Shown: piece after piece, positions 23,825-36,022 of the stretch
How positions within the stretch are numbered: the first letter of the stretch is position 1
How the letters are laid out: each line of letters starts with the position of its first letter
Source of the DNA: Rhypophila decipiens
Lineage: Eukaryota; Ascomycota; Sordariomycetes; Sordariales; Naviculisporaceae
DNA length: 64,000 bases
Reading direction: 5' to 3'
NCBI GenBank assembly: GCA_033297075.1
Contig: MU858069.1
Location: 248,001 to 312,000 of the forward strand
The notes under the pieces: generated by a model
Database searches by the model: none
The model's input: only the letters and a program-made list of their open reading frames with translations
Told to the model about the DNA's origin: nothing
Program-made: the position numbers and the translations under genes

Positions 23825-26697
23825 TCATCCCCCGCGCTCCCCGTACTGGGATGCCCACGCTTCATACTCCTTCAGGCTCTCGCTGCTGACGCTCGGGCGA
23901 ATGGTCGCCAGGCTGGCGATGAAATCAGAGAGCTCGATGGGTCTGATATCCTCCATGGTCATATGCAACAGAGCGTCCCCCAGGGATCGAAGCGGTCCCA
24001 TGGCAGCATCCTTAGCCAGGGCAGTGATATCAGATCCGGAGAATCCTAAGCCTGTTAGAAGAGAATCTGGAATGCGCAGGAGGCGGTAAGGCGTTTGACG
24101 GGCAAAGGGGAGGAAACAGCTTACCATCGGTTAACCTCACAAGTTCTTGAATATCGGCATCTTTGAGGGTGTGGTTTTGTTGACTGAGAAGCTTCCTGAA
24201 CTGCGTAGCTCGTGTTTCGGGTTCGGGTAAAGGTATATACTGGCGGCGTACAAATCGTCTTCTGGCAGCCTCGTCGATAGCCCAGGGAAGATTGGTCGCT
24301 GCGAGAACCAACACTCGATTCACATCGCCTCGTTCCCTTTCCTTATCCCCGATTTCCTTCCCCGCGGCTGCGCGCTGTAAATCGCTCCACTGAATCAAAA
24401 ACTCGGTCTTGATTCTTCTCGTTGCTTCATTGTCCCCAGAGCCGGACCGTTTTGATAACAACGAATCGATCTCATCGACAAATATTATACTCGGAGCAAG
24501 TAACTTTGCGAGGCCGAACAAAGCTCGGACAAGCTTCTCCGAGTCCCCCAAGTACTTGCTTGTCAGGCTGCTTGCAGAGATTGAAAAGAATGTCGACTTG
24601 GACTCTGTCGCTACAGCCCGTGCCAACATAGTCTTGCCGGTCCCAGGCGGTCCAAATAGCAACATGCCCCTGGCCGGCTCCCGGAGTCCCATGAACAAAT
24701 CCGGGCGGAGGAAGGGGTACACAACTGTCTCTCGTAGCGCATTCTTCGCAATCTCCAGCCCAGCAATATCACTCCAGTGGACCTCATCACCCTGGATGAC
24801 GATTTCATTTAGTATCTGCTTTGCTGCCTGCTCGTCTACACCAGGAGGGAGTCTTTTGAGGATCTGGGCCTTTCGCAGTTTCCAGGGATCGTGGCTATCC
24901 GTTTCGTCTTCAGAGAGCTCAGTTTGTTGGACTGGTGTGCCTGTGGCAATGGGAGTCTCCTTCCGTTTACTAACACGCCTATTTCGTAATCTCCTTTCTC
25001 TCTCGTTCGATGAATCTTCACTAGAGGAGGAAAGCGACGACGACGATGGTGGTGTTGGCCGCCCTTCGCTGTATCTCTTTGGCTTGGCCGTCGCCTTATT
25101 CTTGCTGGCTGAAAGGACCGCACCAACCGGCTTACGCGGAATGACTGAGTCGCCCGGTGGCTTTCTCCCGCTTGACCTTCCTACCGATCCCTTTGGTACA
25201 GATCCACCTTCTTCGACCTGCTCACTAGGTATGCGCCTTCGGGGTGTTCGTGGCTGGGATGGCCTCTGGTAAGCTAATGGCTCTCCTTGGGGCGGTAACA
25301 TCTCGGGGGCATTCTTCCCGGACCTGGAATTGAGTGCAGTTGACGCGGCACTCAAAGAGAGTGATGGAGACGGGGACTGGAGCTCAAAATAGTCAGAAGA
25401 ACGCCGCGGAGCGGCAGTTTCTGATAATGGCCGCTCATCAAGAAGCCTGGTGGGACTTTGCGAACTAGGTGTCACGAGCCTCCTCGAATGTCTGTCCCAC
25501 TGCCTTTGTGACAGCTCCGAGCTCCTGCGTGGCTGGTCTGCGGGGAATGAAGAGACGGCGGGAGGTAGCAAAACAGGCGGCGTGGTGGCAGCAGGGCTAC
25601 GGCTCCCCCCTTCCCGTTGACCAAGAGAGCTCCATGCCAGTGTGGCTGCCTTGCTGGCTCCGGGGCCGTCCACATATTTCGAAGACGGATGACGTTGTTT
25701 TTGGCCTTTATCACCTTGCCGACTCGTCCGCAAGGTGGTTCGCATTGTATGCCTCTCTGGGCTAGTCGATTTGGATGTTGTCCGTTCTGGTGAGGGGATA
25801 ATGGGAGGAGATACGGGCCGTCGCAAAGGAGACGGCGAGACGGGGTCTTCGGGGTCGGCCGACCGGCTTCGGCCAGCAATATGCCCAGGTGGTATGCTTC
25901 CGGACAACGAGGGTCTCTTGGGAAGCATGGGCCGCGAAAGTTCCGTGTAGGTGACGGCGGGAATGGTCCCTGCTCCAATCCAACCTCTCTCGTTCGAAGT
26001 ATGGTCAGGCGGGCTGGTCGGCTCGCTGAGCGGTTTGCTCGCAGTCGAAGAAGGGTTCAACATGCCATTTTCTTGTCGCGACAAACGAAGAGCCTCGAGA
26101 AGATCAATCCGTTCCTTACACTGCAGCTCTAGTTGCCGGAGACTGTCGACCAAGGCCTTCTCTGTTTCCGAGCGCGGTGTGTAGTTGGGGATAACCCTGT
26201 TGGCGTGGTGGTCATAAATCTGGTCGAGTGCCAGCCTCCAACATCGCATAGCCTCATCTTCGTTACCCTGTCCGTTGTAGAGTCCCCGTGGTTAGCAAGC
26301 GTGAAGAACATGTGCCGTGCGCAAGGTAGGCCAAGGCCGTTGCAATCCATACCTGACTTTCGTAATACACGGCCGTTGAACATGTTAGATAGCTCTCGTC
26401 GTAGGTCTTTTGCAGGACTGATACGGCAGTCTTATTGCGGAGCATCCTGTGTTTCCAGTCTTTGCAGTTGAGAGTCGCGGATGTTGCGCCAGCATCCCGT
26501 CTCTGTTTGAGCTGCTCGATGCTAGAGGGTTAGAATCGATTATGCCTGGGTACCTCAGCAAATCTGTACCCGAATCAAGACATCACCGTGCCGTTTGGAG
26601 GTGGGCGAGACGACTAACGGATCGAATAACAGAAATGCTGGTCAGTTACTCTTAGTAGGCGCCGATTTGAAGCTGAACGGGGCAGTCCAAAGCTCAT
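23825..26697 (-). CDS. AAA ATPase of the Sap1/Yta6 (fidgetin/spastin) type
   Basis: Proposed exons 26697-26615, 26521-26353, 26267-24125 and 24051-23825 give 873 residues. The C-terminal 300 residues are a single AAA module: Walker A GPPGTGKT (about residue 622-629), Walker B IIFVDEID (about 680), sensor and arginine region [14 protein letters not shown], and the Vps4-type C-terminal helix region [19 protein letters not shown]. The N-terminal 130 residues ([27 protein letters not shown]) look like a MIT-like helical domain; a long Ser/Pro-rich disordered linker joins the two. This clade includes microtubule-severing enzymes, and yeast Sap1 and Yta6 are poorly understood. Exon 1 relies on an unusual GTCGTC donor, so the first 28 residues are less certain; the rest is firm. 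Confidence 0.87.
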
Positions 26698-27354
26698 TCA
26701 GCTGGGATTATCCGTAGATTGTTGGACTTGCTGTGACTGCGGGGTCTCGCTCCGTAGGGCTGCCCAGACGGATGTCAGGCAGTGCCGTGAACGCGGGGTG
26801 ACGTCGTTCAGTCCCACTCTTGCTCGCTAGATTTCGCCCGTAGCAGCAAACACTCAGGCTTCAGCTCCACCACTACTGCACTGCATAAATACTAATACAC
26901 GTGTGAAATCCCAGCGTCGGTGTCTTGCATACAATTCGGATACCAAACCGAATCCTGTTCAGAAATACGCACAGGTAGCTACGGAGTATGTACGCCATCT
27001 AACAAGTGAGGTATAGGGACACAATTCAGACACGATGTCGAAGAAGCATCGAGAGGCACCTTTGTACTGTATCAACCATGGCGGAACTTCTCTAATCACT
27101 ATTTACAGTTTATTTGACTTCTCCGTCTTCTGGAACTTCCTGTTTGGTGAATGACCAGTTCCCAAATTATCTCGAACTCTCACGTCCAATACTACCTGAG
27201 AAGACACCCATACACAGCAGGAAAATGGCGAGGTTCACATAAAGATAACCCGTAATCCGTTATATGACAGCTGGTTAGTGCCCATGGGTCCCATGTTGGC
27301 CATCTGCAGTATCAAGTGGTCGTTGTTGAAAAAGTATTGCACAGCACGCTGGAA
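26698..27354. other. Gap between the AAA ATPase gene and COG6
   Basis: Promoter of the AAA gene and 3' UTR of COG6, both on the minus strand. A TACGGAGTATGTAC string lies near 26981. No gene seen. Confidence 0.45.
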
Positions 27355-29548
27355 TCACGATAACAAGACCCTTATTTCCCCGCTGGTTCTGGGAAATAGA
27401 GCCCTCAGGCTCTGGATATCGGGAGTCTCTCCATCGTGGACTTCCTTTTCTGCCATCTCATCCGCCAACATCAACATCTCCTCGACATGCTCAAAGTCGA
27501 CACAGAACCTCTCTGCAGCTTCCTCGGTTATGTCTCGGGCGAGCTTTGAGTCCTGTAGATGTCGCAAGTTTTCCATAGCGTCCATCAAGGCCGAGGGCAA
27601 GAAGTCATCAAGCGCTTGGCTCGTTTGAGTGAGTGCTCCGGGTTGGACAGGTTCGAGAGACCGGATCCTTGCAACATCCTGCTCCTTTTCGCCAAGTCCA
27701 CTCAGTGATGCTATCAAGGAATCCAAACCAGACTCTATCCGGAAAAAACGATACTGGCTCTCAGCCAGGATCTTTTTCGCCTCCTCGACTTGTCCCGCAA
27801 GATCTGATGTACGGTTTTGCGTAAAATCGAAACGTGACAAGACGATTTTGGCGGCGAGGAAACAGTTAACCAGAAAAATTGAGTCGGACGGTGGGCTTAT
27901 GTTTCGGGCCATGTTGACACAGCCCGAGATAAACGGGTCAAATACCTCTGCCAAAATCGGCGCAAAGTCAGACTCTCGATCGCTCGCTGGGTCAAGCGAG
28001 GTTTCGTATGTCCTCATAATGGACGAAAGCTGCTCGAGTGCGTCTGATAAGAAGTCGGGGGGGCGAAGGTCCGAAGGAGTGTGCTGGAACTCTCCTTGGA
28101 GCGCCGCGATATGGTCTCGTGCCAGAGATCGGAACTGCCGCAGAGCTTCGGACTCGAGCAGGCCCAGACTTTCAACAAGCACAGAGTTTGCGCCTAGAAG
28201 TTTAGAGAAGGTGGTCTTGTAGAAGGTGAGGAGATTGGCCAATTTGTAGGCAAGGATTGTATCCTCGTTGGTTTGTATCACCTGCTCAACTCGCTGTCGT
28301 AGAATCCGAACTGCGCCCGACATATCTCGATCAACCAGCTGATTTAATGCCGTCACTGGGTCGAACACATCCATTTCATCGCCGTCTTCGGCGGCAAGGC
28401 GCCACACCTCGTTTTCTCGACCAGCACGAATGCCTTTTGCTATCTCATCGCCTTCGGATATGAAGAGTATCTCAAGCGCTTCTCTCTCCCCAACAGCCGC
28501 CGAGTGAGACCACGCAAGCATGTCTCCGACATAGCGGAGCGGGTCGTGGGCAACTAGCTCGATGGGTTTGACAGTAGTGTCTTGTACCGCAGAGACAGAC
28601 GCACCAGTAAGAGCAGTATAGAACGAATCGGACAGGACATTCTCTCGGGCTTCAGCGAAGAAGTCCAGACAGTTCTGGAAGAGACTGGGTCGCTCAGTAA
28701 GAACACGGAGAGCACGCCGGATGGACGAGCCGATCTGGGGATTCTCGAGATTCAAAGTCTTGAACTCTCTCTGTATCCACCTGTAGAGCTTTTGGAAGCC
28801 GAGGTTCAGATTTCGCGACGTCTGGTCCATAATCTCCAGCCCCAGGACCTGGTCCTCAAAGCCGAGAAGTACCTCGCAGTCTTTGCTGATCTTCTTTGCC
28901 CTGGCGAGAACGGCAAAGAAGAGGTCGTCAACAGGCTCGGAACTCAGCGTCAGCGCGGCCACCTCGTCTTCGGATAGAATGAAGTTCCCATTGAAAGCTT
29001 TCAGCAGATCTTGTTTGCTCTCTACCTGTTGCCTCTGGGTCATCAGCTGAGAGGCTTCGTCCAGAATGCGCGAGGTGTCAGTATGGGCTGCCCCGATCTG
29101 CGTCTTGATCTCGGCGTAGCTTTCGTTGAGCTTGCCAATGGTATTGCCAATCCGGCGTAGTTGCTGCCACGATTTTTGTCAGTTATTCTGCAGATAAATG
29201 AAACGACATCATCGGCCACCAGCCAGTGCTAGTTCATACCTCGGCAACTTTAGCAAACTCGGCAATAATTTCACCATTGCTGTTGATGACTTCTTTCTGA
29301 AGCTCTAACCGAAGCTTTCGCCGAGTTTCAGCCGTGTTGACAAGTCCCCTTCCATCCAAAAGTGACAGCGCTTCACGGAATTCTGTATCTGCGTATGAGG
29401 TGGAGAGAACACTAGCGACCTTCGATGAGAGCGGGTTTACACCCTTTGCGGTTGTCGGCGCAGTCGGACTCTGGGGCGAGAGAGGGCCACTGATATCCCG
29501 TGCCGGCAAAGATGACGATGCGGCCATGCCAAACTTGCCTGAAGCCAT
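27355..29548 (-). CDS. COG6: Conserved oligomeric Golgi complex subunit 6
   Basis: Two exons, 29548-29240 and 29163-27355, encode 705 residues, the family's usual size. The join gives [20 protein letters not shown], an unbroken coiled-coil. Exon 1 starts with a Ser/Pro-rich tail, then VSSVL-type and [12 protein letters not shown] sequence that precedes the coiled coil. Exon 2 contains [45 protein letters not shown] and [15 protein letters not shown], all typical of COG6. COG6 is in lobe B of the tethering complex that returns vesicles to the cis-Golgi. Divergent from ATG9, with a 900-bp shared upstream region. Confidence 0.96.
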
Positions 29549-30447
29549 TGTGTGCTGTTTCGACTAGACCAGTATGTGAATGAACAATTCCATGACACGG
29601 CCAGACACCAGGCTGGAATGTACCTCTATGTCAGGATGAACACAACGACGACCTCCTTTTCAATGGGCTGCTCACAGCGAAATGCTCGTGTTGAACAATC
29701 GGTAGTTCTGTGAGCATTGGACAATTCAGTATAACAAGGTTTCCAGCTGTCTTTTCTTACATTCCCTAGATTTTTTGTTCATTATATTCGTCCAGAGCCC
29801 ACCCAGATGGGAGAAGACGACGGGTCCTCCAGCTCCCAGATGTCCAGTTTGGCTTGGCAGGCTGCTACTCCCTGTCGCCCCACTGTTGTTCTCCAGCTGT
29901 GGTGCTGTGTTGCGGCACTCGGACAAGGGTACGATGCTAGCCCTACTGATAAGCTCTAATCTGACTCACCGCTTTCTTTATTGGGTTAAGGCATCTCCCG
30001 GCAGAATTGTGTCACCTGCACCTCTCCAGGCAACTAAACCCCCCAACAACCGTCCGTCACTTGTACTGGCATATGACGACTTAACCACCTGAAGAGGAGC
30101 ACTTGACAACTCCCGCTTTGCTTCCAAAAAGCAACCCATCCTTATCCCACTGGCCGATGAGTTTTAAAATTTCATACAAAGAAGAAATAAATACCCAGTC
30201 AATATATCCACTGCACGCTTCTTTGCTTGCTCCTGTTTCCACCGTTGATCGCGTTTCCTTGGTTCCAGGTCCATCCCGCAGCGCAGACAAAGCGACGAAC
30301 CGTTTCCTCCTCGCCCGACCGTTTCAGTCCCTTTGAGCTTCCCATCGCTCCAGTTGGCACCCCATCAATCCATCTTCAGTCCGATACCGCGGCGCAACCT
30401 TGACTTTGTCATGCCCCACTATAAGCCGTTCGGGTGATCGTGCCATC
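29549..30447. promoter_or_regulatory. Divergent promoter of COG6 and ATG9
   Basis: 900-bp shared upstream region between two membrane-trafficking genes. CT-rich patches occur at 30230-30370, just before the ATG9 start. No repeat or RNA gene seen. Confidence 0.5.
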
Positions 30448-33281
30448 ATGGCTTCTTCCAACGTCTTCCAGGGCTTGATGCCTACAGGCCATGGTCGCTC
30501 GTTTTACGAGGAACTCAGGAGAGGCCATTCAAATACACTTGACATCGAAGACCGCGCCGGCTTACTCGACGAAGAGAATCTCAACCACGATTTCCACGAC
30601 TACGATTTGGACAACGCTGAAGGGCTGGGGGTGGATGATAGTCGCATTAACATGGACGCAAGAGCGGCTCCAGCAAGGAGCGGCCGGCGCCATCCCGCCG
30701 CTCGGTCGAACGGGAAAGCCTCTGTTGCTTGGCGAGACGAGGAGGCCGACAACGAAGTTCCGGAATCCTTGATGATCGAACCCCATGGTGGAGGTAGAGC
30801 CGATAGTACGAGCCGCAGAAATGAAGCTGGCCACCACGGGGGCGCAATACCGGGACCGTCGAAGTCCCGTGCGCAATGGGAAGCAGCTCAAACGCAACAA
30901 CAACTTCACAGCGACAGCCCAGTCAGTGGCTCTCGACACGGCGGAAACGCAGCACCCAGCGCATTCCTCGCTGGGGTAATATCGGGAAACGCCAAGAAGA
31001 AGGCTGAATGGAGATGGGCTAATGTCTCGAACCTGGATAACTTCATCAAAGACGTCTACGATTATTACGAAGGTTGTGGAGCGTGGTGTATCTTCATCGG
31101 GAGGATCCTCCACTTGATGTAAGTGAATCTCGGGCTGTGCTCTCCTCGGCAAGTCACCAGACAAAGTCAGGGCAGAGGTGTTGACTGCAAAATATAGACA
31201 CGTCACCTTCGTTGCAGTGCTGCTGACTTTCCTCACGCAATGCATCGATTACAGCAAGCTCCCTCGCAGCGAGAAGCTGTCGCAGATCCTTGTCCCCCAG
31301 TGCACGAGGAACATGTCAGGGCTGTGGAACCTTGGCCTTTGGATGTTCGCTTTCTACTTCATCTGGAAGTCACTACAGTTCCTCCTAGAAATCCGACGCA
31401 TATTACACGTTCGCGACTTCTACATCCACCTCCTCAACATACCGGACCAGGACATGCAGACGGTTATATGGCAAGAAATCGTTATCCGAATCATGGCCTT
31501 GCGGGATCAGAACCCGAAAACAGCGACTAATCTTACCCCGGCGCAACGCCGTTACCTTGGTAGCCAGTCCAAGGAGAGGCTGGATGCGTCCGACATTGCC
31601 AATCGATTGATGAGGCGGGAGAACTACCTGATTGCACTATTCAACAAGGACATACTCGACTTGACGATCCCAATACCAGTCCCCTTCTTGCGTGGCCGTC
31701 AACTCCTGTCGCAGACCCTTGAGTGGATGCTGATGTTCAGCATCATAGACTTCATCTTCGATGAAAGAGGCCAAGTCAATCAAGAGTTCCTGAAGTCGGA
31801 CCGCCGCGGGCTTTTGAGTGCCAAACTTCGATCGAGGTTCATGTTTGCTGGCCTCATGATACTTGTTCTTTCGCCGTTTGTAGCTGGGTATCTTGTGATT
31901 GTCTATATTCTGACATATTATAATGTACGAATTCCCGCCATCGCCCGTTCTGGATACTGGATGACGCTGACTCTGTAATGTGTAGGAAATCCAAAAAAAT
32001 CCATCAGTCCTGTCATCGCGGACTTATACGCCACTAGCGAAATGGAAATTTCGCGAGTTCAACGAACTGCCGCACTTGTTCCAGAAACGACTTGATATGT
32101 CTCACCCTTACGCTACACATTACATCGACCAGTTTCCGAAGGTCAAGACAGAAATGATTTGCCAGACGCTCGCCTTCGTGGCCGGGTCCCTAGCTACCGT
32201 GCTGGCTATCGTCTCCGTGTTCGACCCAGAGATGTTTCTGGGTTTTGAAATAACACAGGACCGAACTGTTCTGTTTTATACAGCCGTTTTTGGAGGTATC
32301 TGGGCATTTGCCCGTGGCAATGTATCGGATGAGAACAAAGTGTTCGAGCCCGAGTACGCCCTGCGGAACGTGATCCAATATACACACTACGAGCCGGATC
32401 ACTGGAAGGATAGGCTCCACAGCTCCGACGTCAAGACGGAGTTTTCAGAGCTGTATCAGATGAAAATCGTCATCTTTCTCGAAGAGATCTTGAGCATTCT
32501 GACTACACCGTTCGTTCTGTTTATCAGCCTCCCCAAGTCCAGCGACCAGATTATCGACTTCTTCCGCGAATTTACAATCCACGTGGACGGTCTCGGTTAT
32601 GTCTGCCAATTTGCTGAGTTTGACTTCAAGAGAGGGGCTCCAGCTGGTCGACGAGGTCTTGAGGAGATAGGGGCAGACGTCCGAGATGATTATTACTCAA
32701 CGAAGCATGGGAAAATGGAAGCCTCAATGGTTGGCTTCATGAGCCACTACAATAATTGCGCCCTCAACCCGAGGACAGGCGGGCCATCGCACCTCCCGCC
32801 AGGACTACGGCATCAGTTTCACCCACCACCAGCCTGGCCACCTATAGGATCACCAACCTTGGCAGCTGATATGCATACTTCCCGTATGGGTCGAAGTGAA
32901 CATGCGAGGAGTCGAGCTCCAGCAAAGGCCCCTCGTTCCGGCCCAGCCATTCCCCAGGCCTCGCCTGGAGGGTCCGTGTTGCTCGACACGCACCACCAGC
33001 CGTTACATTCAGGCTTTACTACTCACCGAGCCAACCCCGTCCCACGCCAACGGGTGCAATACCAAGGAGAAGGCGAAATCATCGAGGAGTCTGTTGAATC
33101 TGGCGAGGATGGTGGACCCGATAGGCAACAAGACGATGAGGAGGCATATGAAAGCGGTGGAGTTTTGGGTTCCCAATGGCAGACTTCCCCGTCAAGGACA
33201 GTGAGTCGGGAGAACAGTGGGGCTGAAGGACCTGACGCCGGGGTTGTCCAAATGATGTACCAATTTACTAAGCGCACATGA
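30448..33281 (+). CDS. ATG9: Autophagy-related lipid scramblase Atg9
   Basis: Three exons, 30448-31118, 31198-31924 and 31986-33281, encode 897 residues. The start was set at MASSNVFQGLMP because the upstream frame has no ATG. The N-terminal about 210 residues are cytosolic and disordered. The membrane core begins with NVSNLDNFIKDVYDYYEGCGAWCIFIGRILHLI and continues with LLTFLTQCIDY, FLLEIRRILHVRDFYIHLL, WRFREFNELPHLF-like and HYIDQF segments, all family hallmarks; four transmembrane helices and two re-entrant segments are expected. The C-terminal 200 residues are Pro/Ser/Gln-rich. Atg9 is a scramblase in small vesicles that seeds the phagophore and works with Atg2. Atg4 is encoded 27 kb to the right. 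Confidence 0.97.
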
Positions 33282-34649
33282 GTAGTCTACTACCTCCTAT
33301 TATGGGTAAGTTTTAACCCATGTCAGGTAGCATACCGGTATTTACAATAAAATACACAGGTATTTGGTGATGCAGCGAGTTGGTCCGAACAAAGGTACCT
33401 GACAGGGTGGTTAAACTTATGCCTGATATATGGTAGATGTTCCTAGCAACAACGTAGTTAATGGGTCTGAATATTGGGCATTACACGGTCTGGATGGCGT
33501 TGGACTTGGATTGGGAAGGATTTGGTTATGGCGGCATCTTCGTCGCACAGTTTTGGTTTGTCTCTTGTTGCAGAGAGCGTAGAGCTTTGTACTTGCCTTT
33601 TCATATGTCCAGGTCTTAGAAGTGCCGGCTCATCTTGAAAATTACACAGGCAGCTTGGACCGTAGAGGATCCAAGCGGCTGACCTGCAATGCAATAAGGG
33701 GATTATGAGCTACGAAACGCACGATATAGAATCAATGGGCATTTTTATCTGAAGATTGTGCACAAGTCTTTGTGACCTGTCGTGACAACAAACACACAAA
33801 GGAGCTTGACAGGGTGGAACAATTTGTACCTTGGTCGAAACTATGGGTGAATCACTATGGAAGAAAAGGACAGTAAAGATAAGGAGCACCTAGTAACTCA
33901 AGAAAAGTGTGCCTGCCGGGCCAGGGGGCCAGGTCGTTCACTGGGTTGTTGGTACACATAATCGGACGAAAAGATGAAGTCATTAAGGATGGCCGATCCA
34001 AGTGAGTGGTTAATGGAGCTGCGGGGACACGGGGATAAAAAAATGAATGTTGATTTGTTGTACAATTGTGCTCCAACGCCTCAAAGAGAGAGGACGGGTA
34101 CCCACTGTTGGGACTCTTGGGTGCCACCCCTGCTAAGTTCCCACTGATGGACCCCCCCGAGCTCCGAGCCGCGCTCTGTCCACTCCAACTTTTTTTTCCC
34201 ATTTGGTCAAGGCCCCGGCCGACAACGGTCGCAGACTTGTAGCGGAGAAAAATTCCGAGGAGTTCACGCATCGAGCATCGACATCTATCCCCATTTACGG
34301 TTCCAATCTCGACGGTACAGTTGGCCACCTGCCCGGCGCAAACTCGGATTCCGAACTCTTTGCCTCCCGCCGTACCCATTGGTTCCCGACGTCGTCTTTC
34401 CCGTTCCCCGTTCCCTCTGGTTGAGTGCAAAGGCCAACATCACAAGCCAGAGCGAGGTTGTCTCTGCTTCGTATTGCGTCACGAAGCGGGTTGCGGTCTT
34501 AGGCATCTACCAATATCGCCCCTAGTTGCTGCCAGCAAAGCCTGCCTGCTCTCGCGAACTATACAGTCGCATCGACGATTATCTCGACGGCCTCGTCGGT
34601 CTCCAACCTGGCTCTCAACATAGGAGCTCCGGGAGCTGTGGCTTCCCAG
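33282..34649. other. Gap between ATG9 and the mitoferrin gene
   Basis: 1.37 kb with the ATG9 3' UTR and the mitoferrin promoter. An imperfect inverted repeat of about 27 bp (arms at 33305-33330 and 33394-33422, each with a TACCTGACA core) lies just after ATG9. The region 34180-34640 is CT-rich. A minus-strand frame at 33855-34430 was judged chance. Confidence 0.45.
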
Positions 34650-36022
34650 ATGGCCCGGCCAGATGGAGAGGACGTGGAGGAGTACGAGTACGTCGACTAC
34701 AGTGTCTCGCAACCAGGACTGATACGGCCGTGGTAACTAATGCGCCTGCAGTTATGAAGCCCTACCGCCAAACTTCTCGTTGACTCAAAACATGGCAGCC
34801 GGCGCCTTTGCGGGCATCGCCGAACATTGCGCCAGTACGTTTGCGACTTCTATCCATTCAGCTGTGTCCTTCGATACATCTTCCCCCTGGCATGACGACG
34901 TCGTTGTGAGAGCGTGGCTAATTGAACACAGTGTACCCGATCGATGCTGTCAAGGTGAGCGCATTTTTGTCGCCAAGCCCGTGATCCCGAGAGTCCACAT
35001 CAAAACAGCCCCTTGTATGTTTTGCGCTGGGTATTGACATTTGCTTCCTAGACCCGAATGCAAATTATCAACCCCACGCCGTCGGCAGTCTACAATGGAG
35101 TTATTCAAGGAACGTATAGGATGGCGACCAGCGAGGGCATATTGAGCTTATGGCGCGGCATGTCGAGTGTCATAGTAGGAGCTGGTGAGCTTCCGTATCC
35201 CACTCTTTCGTATGCGTTTTCCACTGACAAGTACCTGTTGTAGGTCCTGCACATGCTGTATACTTTGCTACGTACGAGGCAGTCAAGCATTTGATGGGAG
35301 GAAACCAAGCCGGAGTACATCATCCCCTCGCGGCTGCCACCAGCGGAGCATGCGCAACGATTGCGAGCGACGCGCTCATGAATCCATTTGACGGTATGCG
35401 GTCTCTCCCCATGTCGTGGTTCTGTTCGGATTTTGACTTGCGAAATAGTGATCAAGCAGAGAATGCAAATACAAAACTCGGCCAAGATGTATCGGTCCAT
35501 GGCTGACTGCGCCAAGTATGTCTATCGGAACGAAGGTCTGGCCGCCTTCTACGTGTCATACCCAACCACACTGTCAATGACAGTCCCCTTCACGGCGCTG
35601 CAGTTTCTTGCCTACGAGTCTATATCGACATCGATGAACCCGACAAAGAAGTACGACCCTGTCACCCACTGCTTTGCTGGCGCGGTAGCCGGCGGTTTTG
35701 CGGCTGCGGTCACCACCCCCATGGACGTGATCAAGACGATGCTTCAGACCAGAGGAAGTGCACAGGATGTCGAGTTAAGGACCGTGAATGGTTTCTGGGC
35801 TGGCTGCAAACTTCTGTATAAGAAGGAGGGAGCACGGGGGTTTTTCAAAGGTGTCAAACCCCGCGTCCTGACTACAATGCCCAGCACGGCTATTTGCTGG
35901 TCGGCTTACGAGGCCTCGAAGTAAGTACACTCACTCATTTCCCCTTTGGGACCCTTGAAGATCTCGTTGCTAACATATAATTCAGAGCTTACTTTATTCG
36001 CTCGAACAATGCCACGCCATGA
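34650..36022 (+). CDS. MRS4: Mitoferrin, mitochondrial iron carrier (Mrs3/Mrs4 type)
   Basis: Seven exons, 34650-34687, 34752-34834, 34932-34954, 35052-35184, 35244-35393, 35449-35920 and 35986-36022, give 311 residues; every join keeps the frame. The third exon is only 23 nt. The three carrier signatures are present at the ends of the repeats: PIDAVKTRMQ, PFDVIKQRMQ and PMDVIKTMLQ. ALPPNFSLTQNMAAGAFAGIAEH and LWRGMSSVIVGAGPAHAVYFATYEA are typical of mitoferrins. The protein sits in the inner mitochondrial membrane and brings iron into the matrix for Fe-S cluster and heme synthesis. The name Mrs3 or Mrs4 cannot be separated, since filamentous fungi usually have one. Confidence 0.94.

Noticed and set aside
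24409..25272. 287-codon plus-strand ORF
   Set aside because: Antisense to the AAA ATPase coding exon, whose Walker motifs are on the other strand.
33855..34430. 191-codon minus-strand ORF
   Set aside because: It overlaps the CT-rich promoter of the mitoferrin gene and has no domain or intron support.
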